Source of the DNA: Pararge aegeria
Lineage: Eukaryota; Arthropoda; Insecta; Lepidoptera; Nymphalidae
DNA: 64,000 bases
Direction: 5' to 3'
NCBI RefSeq assembly: GCF_905163445.1
Contig: NC_053193.1
Span: 9,672,001 to 9,736,000 of the forward strand
The translations under genes and the position numbers were made by a program. A model generated the notes under the pieces. The model saw only the letters and a list, made by a program, of their open reading frames with translations. It made no database searches and had not been told where the DNA came from. Shown here one piece after another: positions 35,601 through 46,326 of this stretch; within the stretch, counting starts at the first letter, position 1; every line of letters begins with the position of its first letter.

Positions 35601-37358
35601 TACGGTAATTAATGTTTAATTTACTAACTACCTGCCTACTAATCAACTTGCGTCCGATGGCTTGCAAATAAACAACCAATCACAAAACGTGACAGTCTTT
35701 GTAACTCTTGTGATTGGCACGATTGGCCTTCACAAAGCTTATTATTGCAATAAAGGACTTAAGTAATTAGGTATCTATCTGAAGGGGAAACTCTGCAGGA
35801 GTTTCCTCAGAGAGATATATCGGTTTATTCCTCAGAACTACAATATATCGGTAGATACTGCTATTTTAATACAAAAATTGCGTCGAATTTTTCATCTCAA
35901 CCACTGCACATCCACTGCCCGATATAGGTATTTTGTAGGGAATTTGACAAGTTACAGTTCTGCACCCCTTGTATCCAGCAATTCCAGATACAACTACAGA
36001 TACTCAAAGAATAACTCTCTCTATCGCTCGCTGACACACTGAGACTATGCCGCCTTATGAGGCCCATAGTAGTGAATTTCGTAACAATTTTGGTAAATTG
36101 GAAATGGTAAATAGTTTTTGTTATTTTAGGTCTTGAAAACATATGTACAGACATCGAATTCATGTTGGGAATCACCACATCTATATACTGGCGCTTCTGT
36201 TGGGGTATCATCACGCCCGCGATGATGGTTGTAGTATTTATTTACGCCCTGCTGTCATTTGATAACTTACTGTTTGGAGGTCATTACGTGTATCCTACGG
36301 CAGGTTATGGTGAGAACCTTTTAAGTTTCCTTACATATTTCTGATAATTATTATTCATAATTTCATAATCTACTTATACTTGTTAAAACACTGAACAATA
36401 AAAGTAACAATTTAATATAAAAGCAGATTTACCTTATTATAGAGAGGCAAAATTTTGAAAGATACGATGATTTTCGATTTTACATCAATATCAGAATAAA
36501 TTTATAATAAAATTTCTTTATATTACAGTGGCAGGTTACATGATGCTGTTCGTCGGAGTAGCTTTTGTGCCAATCTTCATAGGATTGACCATGTATAAAA
36601 ATAGATCTGGAAACTTCTTGGAGGTAAGCTTTAAAATATACTTGTATTGTCTGCCATGTTGTGTTGGATAGTTTAGCACAGGCTCGACAATCTCACTTTT
36701 ATCAGACGCGTCCACTCTCGCCTAAGCTCTCGTGTAACTAATGCACTGTCTTGAGCGCACCGCGTGAAAAAAAATACAGCAGCATGGCTAGCTTTTCTCA
36801 CAGCTTTATCAACTCCCCGAGCATAGGCGCACAAGTGGATATAGTAGCCTAATAATATACGAATATAATTACACGTCCACCAATCTGCACTGGGTCAGCG
36901 TGGTGGACTACGGCCTTAGCCGGAAGACCCGTGTCCAGTAGTGGGCTGATAATGGGTTGATATGATGATGATGATGATGATCATAACCCGGGGGTAAACT
37001 TCCATGCTTCTTTGGCAGATGGACTCGTTAATTTTATCCTTTTAAGGGGATATAATCAGGGGATATGATTTTTGTCTCCTGCCTAGACTAGCCCTACTGC
37101 ACCAGTGAGGTAGGAGGGCTGTTTATTAGATACCTTCAACTTGGTGATTATCGGTTTCAGACTTTTAAGAAGGTGTTCCGCCCTAAATCATCGTGGGGTC
37201 CCCGATCTCCGACCACTCGAAGGGAATGGCAACTTTACTCACAAGATGTGCAATCATTTCGTCGGAGTCTAAACAAGTCCTGGCTCGGACACATCGGGGC
37301 AACGTTAACAGGAGGATACCAACGTGCATTTAGATATAATAAAATGATACGCCACTGA
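20615..37358 (+). CDS. SLC6 sodium-dependent nutrient amino acid transporter (gene A)
   Basis: Fourteen exons in continuous phase give 634 residues: 20615-20617 (ATG only), 22829-22933, 26411-26681, 27465-27678, 28572-28615, 29564-29711, 31704-31782, 32080-32183, 33598-33784, 34634-34810, 35505-35604, 36130-36309, 36529-36623, 37161-37358. Signatures are TM1 [13 protein letters not shown] (about 63-75), [46 protein letters not shown]6 [20 protein letters not shown] (298 on), TM7 [27 protein letters not shown] and TM8 [10 protein letters not shown]. This is the twelve-helix SLC6 fold of insect NAT/KAAT transporters, which carry neutral amino acids with Na+ or K+ at the plasma membrane, typically in gut epithelium. 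The loop between TM3 and TM4 has paired Cys and sites NIT and NES for glycosylation. Asp332 sits where most SLC6 members have Asn. Oddities are Thr305 in the substrate pocket and Ser262 in place of Arg before the LPGA motif. The tandem paralogue is gene B. Confidence 0.96.
23490..23790. repeat. Dispersed repeat family F containing a palindrome
   Basis: It shares tgaattccgtacattgaagatatttaaa, a tttgcagg block, a gtctgtttgtcagtctg run and atttatcccgaaattc with the copy at 25130. It lies in intron 2 of gene A. The palindrome is listed separately. Confidence 0.55.
23534..23578. repeat. Perfect 21-bp inverted repeat with 3-nt loop
   Basis: Arms 23534-23554 and 23558-23578 (acttgttgtttgcaggtttg and one more base, then the complement) around loop ctg. 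Confidence 0.9.
24150..24625 (-). mobile_element. Non-LTR retrotransposon reverse transcriptase remnant
   Basis: Reading the minus strand gives [13 protein letters not shown] at about 24550-24500, GVSVGVQQG at about 24330, and LFADDTSLW with the catalytic ADD box at about 24200. These are RT motifs in the right order, in shifting frames, so the copy is dead. It is probably Jockey/CR1-like and lies in intron 2 of gene A. Confidence 0.75.
25130..25460. repeat. Dispersed repeat family F, second copy
   Basis: It starts aacgggtcgaattctgtaca and continues ttgaagatatttaaa, gtctgtctgtctgt and tttatcccgaaattcagctc, then shares tttgacgatttgtcaccataa and aatttgtcaaatcttaaccg with the Helitron-like copies. 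Confidence 0.5.
26020..26080 (+). repeat. Helitron-like 3' end fragment
   Basis: It contains gcagtacgctgcgctccgta and gggcgaagccctagggcaca, then ctagtt. This resembles the ends of the CTAG-terminated elements. Assignment is weak. Confidence 0.3.
27700..27880 (+). repeat. SINE family A copy
   Basis: It lies about 20 bp downstream of the donor of gene A exon 4: ggaaacctgcatgcctcaga, gttctccataatgttctcaa, gagacccgtgccctgtggtg, ending in a gatgatgatg-like tail. Confidence 0.75.
28695..28905 (+). repeat. SINE family C fragment
   Basis: It has cgtgaagcaggaggtcccgg, gcaaattgggaatttacaat and tcctctcagtgccgtgtgga, similar to 15440-15500 and 16035-16165. Confidence 0.45.
28917..29344 (+). mobile_element. 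Helitron-like non-autonomous element
   Basis: It begins tgcttatattataaatgtca and ends gacgaagttgcgggcaacag followed by CTAG. It is collinear with the copy at 46327-46769 (cgctttcacgcaaaaactac, ggttcctttgggagagggga, tttgacgattttacaccata). The CTAG 3' end and lack of terminal inverted repeats suggest a Helitron derivative. Confidence 0.6.
30079..30345 (+). repeat. SINE family B copy
   Basis: tRNA-like head cgactggcgcactgcgcc with ggttcgagtcccac, then the shared body ending cttactttggggctagatgg. It lies in intron 6 of gene A. Confidence 0.75.
31087..31345 (+). repeat. SINE family B copy
   Basis: Head cgattggcgcagtttgcagc, B box ggttcgattcccac, full body, then ttatttatttattt. It is the best preserved of the four and lies about 1 kb from the copy at 30079, in the same intron. 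Confidence 0.8.
31470..31655 (-). repeat. SINE family A copy
   Basis: Reverse orientation: atcatcccactacagggaac, ccaccacgctggcccagtgc, attatggcaaactctcaggc. It lies just upstream of gene A exon 7. Confidence 0.7.
32370..32785 (+). mobile_element. RTE-like non-LTR retrotransposon, C-terminal remnant
   Basis: The first part reads [21 protein letters not shown] small deletion shifts the frame near 32457, and a 107-codon frame then reads [67 protein letters not shown]. This is the typical tail of an abundant insect RT family. It sits in intron 8 of gene A, immediately after exon 8. Confidence 0.85.
33905..33953. repeat. 16-bp inverted repeat (one mismatch)
   Basis: Arms 33905-33920 (aatctgcggaacggct) and 33938-33953 (agccgtttcgcagatt) around a 17-nt loop, in intron 9 of gene A. 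Confidence 0.75.
35015..35197. mobile_element. TIR-type MITE, about 183 bp
   Basis: Terminal inverted repeats ttatgcccgttttcactaa (35015-35033) and ttagtgaaaacgggcatta (35179-35197) bound a non-coding interior with internal taggcg/cgccta motifs. Ends of the same element recur just after both transporter stop codons. Confidence 0.7.
35890..36075 (-). mobile_element. RTE-like remnant with internal deletion
   Basis: On the minus strand the start (actatgggcctcataaggcg, cagtgtgtcagc) and end (aattccctacaaaatacct, cagtggatgtgcagtggttg) match the element at 32370, with most of the interior missing. It lies in intron 11 of gene A, ending close to exon 12. Confidence 0.65.
36778..37105. mobile_element. 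MITE family D copy split by a SINE
   Basis: The left part (cagcatggctagcttttctc, gctttatcaactccccgagc) and right part (gggggtaaacttccatgctt, ttttgtctcctgcct, actagccc) match family D. A family A SINE tail interrupts it at about 36884-36982. Confidence 0.65.
36884..36982 (+). repeat. SINE family A 3' part nested in a MITE, with GAT repeat tail
   Basis: It reads ccaccaatctgcactgggtc, agcgtggtggactacggcct, aagacccgtgtccagtagtg, then tgatatgatgatgatgatga. Confidence 0.75.
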
Positions 37359-37827
37359 AAAACCGAACGGATGTGAACCTAATGCCCGTTTTCACTTAAC
37401 CTAGGAATAGCCTTCATCGGATGCCTAATGATTTCGGTGATTCCTAAAGAAAAAAAACGAACGAACGAACTCTTATGCGATGACTAACGATGCGTCGGAT
37501 CGTAAAGACAGAAAAAAAATATTAATTTGTTTATTTTTAAGAACCTGACAACACAAACACAAAATACCACATCTTTTGGCAAAAACTTTAGACAAGTTAG
37601 GTTAGGTATATGAGTTTCGTAGTGAAAATTTATTGTATGCCTGGGAATCTTCTTTGATTAAGCGTTATTTACTTCAGTTCGTTACTGAGAAAGGGTATAA
37701 ATCGATCATCCGCTGCAGCACATTTTTAGTAGAGTCTAGAATTTTCTATCGTATAACTTTAGATCTTTTTTCTTCTATTTAGGTTATATAGTTAATAAGT
37801 TGGTAACACCGAATAGTTATCTTATTC

Positions 37828-37833
37828 AATAAA
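37828..37833 (+). terminator. Candidate poly(A) signal of gene A
   Basis: AATAAA lies about 470 nt after the stop. Another AATAAA at 39188 with a GT-rich downstream stretch is an alternative, but a retroelement remnant lies before it. Confidence 0.3.
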
Positions 37834-38104
37834 CAGTTATATTATCGACTCTAAGTTGATAATTAATGGAATCTTTAAGAGTTATTTATTCACGGGGTCG
37901 GGCGGTTTATTTCTGGGCACAGCTCTTTAACTCTCAAAAGAGGGCTTTAACCCAGCGAGCTATTTCAATACAAGGTAGCGGCCTTGAGTAACGAAAATCG
38001 ACTATAAGTTAACGAGAACAATTATTCAGTCGTTAGTGATAATGTCAGGGTCTTAACTCTCAGAGGCACAGAGTAGTAGTAAGCTTTCATGTATATATAA
38101 GCCT

Positions 38105-38520
38105 ATTAACATATCATAATCTTCATCAACAGCCTACAAGCGTCCACTGTTGAAAATAGGCAAAGAGCGCGCCAAAACACATTAATTCATCCAGCCCATT
38201 CCAGCCCCCATTTTAAGGTCATCTGTCCAGCGGGTTGGAGATCGTCTCACACTGGGTATACCGATTCGCGATTTCCATTCCAGAACGCGTCCGGCCCAGC
38301 AGCCATCTTTCCTACGACAGACATTACCCACCCACTGCCACCGTAACTTACTTATCCTTTGAGCTATGTCACAGATTTACTCGTTGCGAATTTTGTCGTA
38401 AAGAAAGACTCCTAATATATCTCGCTCCATCGCGCGTTGCGCGATTTTACATTTTCGGATCAGGTCCACGTCAGTGACCACGTCTCCGATCCATATGTCA
38501 TTAAAGGCAGAACACCCTAA
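38105..38520 (-). mobile_element. RTE-like non-LTR remnant
   Basis: The minus strand reads TYGSETWSLT, then WQW-like and GRVLEWKSRIG-like segments, SPTRWTDDLK and a terminal FNSGRL-like end, in broken frames. It is the same family as 32370. It is antisense to gene A, 0.75 kb past its stop. Confidence 0.7.
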
Positions 38521-39363
38521 TATCAGACTTTCGACTTTAGGAATTGAGGTATCGACATATTTTCAACCTATAGTTGTGGGTAAATTGGGTGGCAATAGAT
38601 TACAGTATAATTAAGCTGCTCTAGTATGTGCCTGCAGTAACTTAGCTGTCATTGGTAACCTTCGAACTGTTATCTCCATACAAAATATTGGTATAGTTAA
38701 ATACAAGTGGTGCTATTAAAATATGCGTTTTATAAGGTCGCTAAGCAATCTGTCGGAAAAGTGAATACGGTCTGATGATGTCTTGTAAGAGTTGGACTTA
38801 GACACGTTTCAAAAAAGTTTATAAATAATAAATTTATTAATAGTATTTTTAGAAGTAAACTAGAATTAAGAAACATATTTATATCATAGTTATGAAGTTA
38901 TACAAAATATACTATGTTTATGTTTATTACCTACTAACATACCTTATAATAAAAACAAACTTAAGCTGGTTATGCTACTTTACGTACTCATTAAATGGTG
39001 TTACTATTTTAAATCATATATTTTGTTTAGTTTTCTCAAAAATTAATAAAGGTATTTAATATTTATCTGTACAAATAGTTTACCATGGCTATATATGTAA
39101 AATGAAAAGTAACGTGAAGATTGATGAGTGCATATCTTGATAATTCTGTGTATGCTTGATGTAATGTATGTAAGTGTCATTTATGTAAATAAATATGTTA
39201 AGAAATTTAAGTAAGTGCTTTGTTTTTTTCTGCTTATTTATTATCTATGCATTTATGTTTTTAACTCCTACAAATTTTAGTCTAGTCTGTGTATATTAGA
39301 ATAACTGACTGTCAATTATGCTCATTTGATTTTTTAACGATAGAAGCCAAAAATTTTTTTTCG

Positions 39364-39403
39364 GATTTTGATCAATCAAAGGCTTCTATGATTGATCAAA
39401 ATC
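39364..39403. repeat. Perfect 15-bp inverted repeat
   Basis: Arms gattttgatcaatca (39364-39378) and tgattgatcaaaatc (39389-39403) around a 10-nt loop. Confidence 0.85.
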
Positions 39404-39448
39404 GCCTATTTCATCCCCTTGAAAATCTTTCAAGGGGATGAAATAGGC
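39404..39448. repeat. Perfect 21-bp inverted repeat abutting the previous one
   Basis: Arms 39404-39424 and 39428-39448 (gcctatttcatccccttgaa plus one base, and complement) around loop atc. Confidence 0.9.
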
Positions 39449-40422
39449 GTAAGAAGATTGTAAAGAAGCCCTATATCATGTCTCTAGACATTAAAACTGG
39501 TAGTTTAGTAATTTTAAGTAACATATAGGTACTTACTACGATGAAAAAAGTGCGCCCTACCTTGCGCAAAATTATTCCTGTTGTTATGGCAGACCGACAG
39601 AATTTTGATAAAATTTGGTCTTGAAATAATAAATAGGATACTTTTTATCCCAATGAGAAAAAAAAGAAAATTTATAGTATCATTCTGCCAACCGTCCGTC
39701 CATTTTTGCAAAGACGACAATTCGTCAGAAGCCTAAGATAGAACTGTATTAAGTAGGTCTCCGAGGCAATCATTGCAATTTTGATTGTAATTACTTAGTT
39801 TTAAATTATAGATGTGTAAAGGACAAAAATTATGGGTGACTGAAGGTCCAATAAGGACATAATATAATTTGCACTCACCTCAGCCGATTGTTATTGCAGT
39901 GTTTGTATGTCTGGAACTACCAGTTCAATTGAAAAATCTTTTCGTGAGTAAGCCCATTTATTTGGGAAGTGTAGACTATGAACAACATAAAATATATCAT
40001 ATCTCCATGAAGTTGTTGATTATGTATAAATACACGTTTGCTTCTATGGTACGGAACCCTCGGTGCTCAAGTCTTATTTCCACTTTGTCTTTATTTTGGT
40101 ATAGCAAATTGGTATCTCGAAATGATGTTCTGAGTGACCTTACTCCATTTATCAATAAAGTATGAATTAATCCTTACTATAAAACCAGATTAACTTTCAA
40201 ATTTGTGGTCACAATGGCCTATGTTTATTTCTTTTACGATAAGTTAAGCATATAAAGCTTTACCTACAAGAGAATATTTTATTTATTTATAAAACAATAT
40301 TTTATACCTAGTTATTCTGTACCTATATAAAAAAGAAAGATTTGTTTTTTTTTTATGTTTGATAGATAGGTACATCTATATGAATAAATTAAAAAACTAC
40401 ATAACCGATTTTAAAATTTCTA

Positions 40423-40757
40423 TTCCATAAAGACAGCTTCAGACATCCACAGACTTCAGTCTACCATTCACAATCCAAAGAGAGAGAATAATCCATTTTA
40501 AATATGGAAAATATGTGTAATTTAAAAGAACTGATAGATAACACTTTAATTACAGCAGACGGATAATAAGATATAAAAATAAAACGAGTTCCATAAAGAC
40601 AGCTTCAGACAACATCCACAGACTTCAGGCTACCATTCACAATCCAAAGAGAGAGAATAATCCATTTTAAATATGGAAAATATGTGTAATTTAAAAGAAC
40701 TGATAGATAACACTTTAATTACAGCAGACGGATAATAAGATATGAAAATAAAACGAG
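40423..40757. repeat. Tandem duplication, about 166-bp unit, two copies
   Basis: Unit 1 (40423-40588) and unit 2 (40589-40757) both run from ttccataaagacagcttcag to gatat.aaaataaaacgagt. They are nearly identical, differing by an inserted aac and two or so substitutions. There is no coding capacity. Confidence 0.9.
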
Positions 40758-41904
40758 TGAATTTTATTTTACAAAATAAGATCATGTGTACCTACCTAAT
40801 TTGGGTAAGTTATACCAACAGCATCACTAATTAAAAGTAAAATAAATTGTTCACAAAGTTCCTTATTACAATGAGTGTAATGCGAAGAGCACCTCTCCTG
40901 AAATACTTAGTAAAGAACGATTTCATGCGGATGCTGGCAAGGACTGACTAACAATGGGAAATATTATTACTACCTTACCCATTTAAACCGAAAGATGGCG
41001 GTAATTCTAACAATAAAACCATTTTCAAAGAGGGTTGAAGTTAAACGGTCGGTTGTAAAAAGAATGCCATAAACAAAACAACATGCCTGTCTTCATGTTT
41101 GCAGAATACATGGTGTGCCGACCCCACATAGGCAAGGTAATTTTGCATGTGCTGTCAGAATATATCCTATTATATTAATAACGTGCATGTTTATGAGAGT
41201 GATGTATGGATGCATAAATGTATGGATGAGTAGACGTTTGTTACTGTTTCACGCAAAAACTACTGACCGGATTTTAATTAAACTTGAAAACTTGAAATTT
41301 GGCAAAAATATAACAATAAAGGTCAAGTAGGACCGAAGTTGGAACAAATTCTGCCATATGAGAGCTATCTAAACCGTTAGCGTTATCTAGGCAAAGAAAA
41401 TGTAATATACTTAGTGTAAAAATAAATAATCTCTCAAACAGTTGTAAAAATAGTTCGCGACAGCATATCATCGACTTTTGCTTTTTAATTAAGTATATTT
41501 ATTTTGTTCTGTAATTTTTGTCCATTTCTATGCAATAAAGTTATTTAAATTAAATTATATCTATGTGTTACATGAAAGCTATTATAGTCAAAATAGTGAA
41601 TCATAAATAAAATTAAACTGGTTACTATATGTTATATGCGCATTGTGTAGTATTTTTTATACCTTAATTAATGCTTATAAAAATAAATACTTTTATCGCT
41701 TCTGGTGATTCAAGAAAGTTATCGACGATGCACTTAATAACATAGAGTAGAAAAAGACGCAGGCATCACATCAGCTAGCCTATTGTATTGATGAGATATA
41801 TTTAAACTACCCTCCTTCAAACACTGCATAATGATCAGCATATAAATCTTATCAAAACAAATCAGTAACATAGACTAATAATTTAACCAAGAAATAAACC
41901 AACT

Positions 41905-42295
41905 TGTAGGAGACAAAAATAATATACCCCGATTATATCCCCTGACAAGGGATATAATTAACATGTCCACCTGCTAAAGTACGGGAACATGGAATAGGAG
42001 AAGTTTACCTCCGTTTATTATATTTCCACTTGTGCGCTAGTCCTCTGAGAGTTTATAAAGCTGTGGGAGAAGATAATTTTTTATCCTTTCCCCTGGGAGA
42101 TAATTGTCTCCTGCCCATGCTAGCCGTGGAACAGGAAATAGGAGAAGTTTACCCCCGTTTAATATTACACATATATATTATTTTGACTTGTGCGCCAATG
42201 CTCTGAGAGTTGATAAAGATGTGGGAGAAGATAAATGTTTATCCTTTCCCCGGGTATTTAATTGTCTCCTGCCCATGCTAGCCGTGCTGCTGAGT
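41905..42295. mobile_element. MITE family D, one full and one partial copy
   Basis: The first copy starts gtaggagacaaaaataatat and ends ttgtctcctgcccatgctag near 42122. A second partial copy follows (aggagaagtttacccccgtt to the same end at about 42285). Confidence 0.7.
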
Positions 42296-43724
42296 GTGTC
42301 ATAAACACCAATCACAAGCCGAACAGCGACACAATCAACAAACACAAACACGGCATTCACACGCTAACATGGCAGACGAGTTTGTGACAGAAATTACTTG
42401 TGGGTTGAGCTACGAGTAATTTTAATTAAAAAAAAAATTGACAATAAAAATCAAATTTGTTAAACAAGTAGAATAATAATTAAACAATAATAATAATAAA
42501 ACTAACATTAATATTTAAAAACTTACTGCAAAATTTTGAAGTAGTTGCTATGTAAAATGTAAAAATTATAGATAAGAATATTGGATATGGAATAATTATA
42601 GGAATGTACCTACTTAGTACCATTTATTAAATTTGACTTCGCACTGACTTATCTAGAAATGTTTTAGAATGTATTTATTTCTTGATTTTTAGTTTAAAAG
42701 TCTGTTTTTTAGTCAAAAATTATAGATCTGTTAATGGACAAATAATGGTTCCCATCAAAAAATTTACATACCGAATATACAACCGAATTGGGAACCGTCT
42801 CCTTTTTTGCAGTCGGTTAAAAGGCAAAATGAATTTGACATAAGTACTACTAGGTATATAGATAAAATAACGGAGTGACAGACCGTAGTAGATGGTAGGT
42901 ACATTAATATATCCTTAACAAATTTACTTCCTAGTGTTCTTCCTACGGATACAAGAACAGACACAATTTTTTCTGTAATGATATTAAAGATTAATGATTG
43001 CATAACACAAATTGATATATATGCCGACGTGAGAACTAATTATACGATAACAATATATTCCACTATCATTTTCTAAGTAATCGAAACATAAATATTTTGA
43101 TAGTTGGATTATATCAGACCGATAAAGTTTTAAAGTAGGTACCTACGTAGATATTTAAAATTGAAACTTTCACACGCAGGCGTAGGTTGGTAAACTTTAT
43201 TTTATTTCAGTATGTAAAAAACTGAGACACCCTATTTCTATATAAAAACGCATAGATGCCTTTGGGCTGTGGTGCTGGAGGAAAATGCTTGAAATATCTT
43301 GGACGGCTTTTAGAACCAACACGTCCATACTTAAGCAATTAAAAATTTCCAACCGACTATCGACCACTTGCCTACGTCGAACTTTGTTATATTTCGGATA
43401 CATTGCCAATTTTTTCAAATTAAAAAAAAATATTCAATACCTTATATACATTAAGTAACGTACGACGCCGTGCTCGCTTTTGACGCCGCGCGCGTAATTT
43501 AAAAATGTCGCGCGCAGACCTAAATTAAAATTATAACTAAATTTTTCCGGGAGTAGGGAGTTTTTTGTTGGAAAAATCCTCCTCTATCAGAATAAATTTC
43601 AAAATTTTCTTAAATATTAATAGTTTATGAGATAACGGCAAAAACGAAATGGCATTTTTTTCCGTCGTCAATTGTTTATAACTTTAACAGCGGGAGAGAG
43701 CTAGTAGCTATGTAAGGGCTATAT

Positions 43725-43920
43725 CTACATGATCAAATCAGAAATGAGGAGAAAAAACGCAGCGTTGGTACACCCCCAACAAGGTAGACGGATGTTACAG
43801 GCGAGTACTCGAGTAGCAGGGAGCCGCTGGACCCAAGCCGCACAACACCGTTGTATTTGGAACTCCCTATAAAAGACCTATGTCCAGCTGTGGACGTCAA
43901 TCGGTTGGTATGATGATTCT
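43725..43920 (+). mobile_element. RTE-like remnant with internal deletion
   Basis: It contains gatcaaatcagaaatgagga, then aaacgcagcgttggtacacc, ggagccgctggacccaagcc and tatgtccagctgtggacgtc, matching 32370 with the middle missing. Confidence 0.7.
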
Positions 43921-44184
43921 AACAAAATCAAATTTAACAACTTAAGTTTTACACGTACATAGGCGGTTCCGAGAATAGTCGCGTACGGTAGCTCAAGAAA
44001 TTTGATTACCAAGATAATTTGTTATTTAATCACCTCAGTATGTCAGGGATATTCCGTAGGAAATTAAGGCTTAATCTTATCAAATCCAATAAGAAAGGAA
44101 AACGTAATATTTTTTATATTAAAAAAAATTAAGACCGTAATCTGGGACTGTACATAACTGTGTATTTGTTTTAAATTGTAGGTA

Positions 44185-44420
44185 CTACAAGTTAGACTGC
44201 AATCTCGCCTGGTGGACAGTGACTATGCAGTCTAGGATGCTAGTTGGCTTACCTGTTAGGGAAAAGGCAGTTAATATTACGAAATCTATACCCCGAATCG
44301 GGTTTCAACGCAATATAGTTCCGGAACGCTAAACCGCTTGGCGGCACGTCTTTGTCGCCCGGGTGGTAACTAGCCTCATATTGCACATGTCAGAGTTCGA
44401 CCCCGAGACCTCGACTAATA
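44185..44420 (+). repeat. Dispersed repeat, family C-like
   Basis: It starts gttagactgcaatctcgcct and contains tagttggcttacctgttagg and gcttggcggcacgtctttgt, collinear with 55625-55860. Confidence 0.5.
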
Positions 44421-44639
44421 AGACTAAAGACAACTTTCAACTTAATAACGTTGGTAGCCAAATATAATATACGGGTGCGGGTAAAGCAGCGTGCAGATCC
44501 GATAAAATTACATTTAATCGACAATAACGTCAATGTAGGTACGCTGATTCTTATCCTGACTGATTAGTCTGGCTTTCTGTTACATCTTAGACAATAATTG
44601 TTGTTTAATCCAAGAAAACGTACCTAATTAATGGATTCC

Positions 44640-44890
44640 TAGCCAGACTGACCTTCTTTATGAACCACTGAACCCATTACCGGGTAACCGTAGAGCAAGA
44701 GTCTACCCTCAGTATGAGAAAGGTTTAGGCCTATCAGAATATTTATGTTTTAATCCATCAAGCGGTCACGTACGGATTGGCAGAGTACATACGACTTTGA
44801 GAACATTATGGAGAACTGGAATGCATACAGGTTTCCTCACGATGTCATCCTTTCAGAGGCCTGCCACCTTTGTGAGAGAGATAACTCAAA
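44640..44890 (-). repeat. SINE family A copy
   Basis: Reverse orientation: ctcagtatgagaaaggttta, gaacattatggagaactgga, caggtttcctcacgatgtca. Confidence 0.65.
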
Positions 44891-45499
44891 GTAGGGAAGT
44901 ACCTATTAATTTCTACACCCATATTTTTTAAAATGACGATTTTTTTATGTCAAAATTTTCATAACTTAAAATTAATATGTCGCTACTAAACATTGATAGC
45001 AAGATATTAAATGTACTATAAGCTCACTGGTATTAAAAAAATTTAAGACATTTTTTTAAAGAAACATATTAATACCCAAAAACTAAATAATTACTGTGCA
45101 ACATTTAAACCAACCATTTTAAACTTTCTTCATTTGCCTACCTACTAACAGAAGTCATAATGACAGCAATGACTTGGTTTTAATTTATCACGACCAAATC
45201 TACTTAAGCAAAAACAATCAACACAAATGATTATAGTATTAACAAAATATTTTAGAATTACTTTTATAATAAGAAATTCACTGTGTAGGTTTGAATGGTA
45301 CAGGATGTAATAAAACTGATTTAAATTAACCTAAATTATAAGTACAAATGTACAAAAACACATATTTAGTACTTTTACGCCAGCTGTACACATTCGGCGA
45401 GACAGCCCGACAGCGAATGTCTGTATAGCGCTCACGTCTCGCCTCGCTTTCTCTTGTCGGGCCTCATGGTCGCGTAACCGATTCTTGCGCCTGATTTAA

Positions 45500-46060
45500 A
45501 CGATCTCGTGACCTAGGTCTCGTGATCTCCACCGAGACCTCGATCTTCCCACCATAGCCCAGTACATGAAATCATTATCAAAGACCTACTTTGAAAATGC
45601 AGTCCGACACCCCAACCCCCTAGTGGTCGAGGCGTCCACTTATACCCCCGTCCCCGACGTCGAGCTAAAGCGGCGACGTCCGAAGCATGTCCTTGACGAC
45701 CCTGACGATAAAATAACTACCGACAACGTGTCCCAACAACACACACACACGCAACAAACACAGCGTCTTCGCCGGCGAAGACGAGGACCCTGATTTCTGA
45801 CGTCATCCGGACGTGGATCCTTACCACGGTCACGGGGGCGTTCGGAATAAACAATGATTAGTCCAAAAGTCCACCAACAGTCAGATTTACGTCAAACCGA
45901 GCCGAGGTCCGAGTCCTCGCAGGAGGCACCCTCGGGTCGACGTCTCCCACACTCCCCCCGATGTCGTCGAGCCCTGGGGCTCTTCTCATGGCGAGCTTTC
46001 GCGCTCGCCCCACTCCCCCGGTGACGCAGTAGCAACCCCTTAGGTGGTTATCGGCAAATG
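45500..46060 (+). mobile_element. Non-LTR retrotransposon 3' end (Jockey-like), GC-rich
   Basis: The frame ending at 45793 reads RDLDLPTIAQYMKSLSKTYF, NAVRHPNPLVVEASTYTP, RRRPKHVLDDPDDKIT. This matches the C-terminal tail of lepidopteran Jockey-clade reverse transcriptases. The following 270 bp are GC-rich and probably its 3' untranslated region. The base composition stands out from the AT-rich surroundings. Confidence 0.7.
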
Positions 46061-46326
46061 TCCTTCCGAAAAAGCAAGTAGGTCTCGTGAGACAACCGAA
46101 AGATAACCTACGTACGCGCTAGAACATTTTGCGTCATGTTGTATTTTAACGGTACTTTTTTTTGCGATTACAAAATTTACTTATAATTCATAGTTGTATG
46201 CAAAGCTCGTTGCTTACGCGTTTTTACCAGAAAAACCTGTATCTTTCTATGCATCGCACAAAAAAAATAGTACTTTTGTCCGATGTGTTCACAATCCCTA
46301 TCCCTACTTACTTACTTTACTTTACT

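Noticed and set aside
39869..40165. 98-codon open frame in the spacer between the SLC6 genes
   Set aside because: No recognisable motif and no supporting splice or promoter context.
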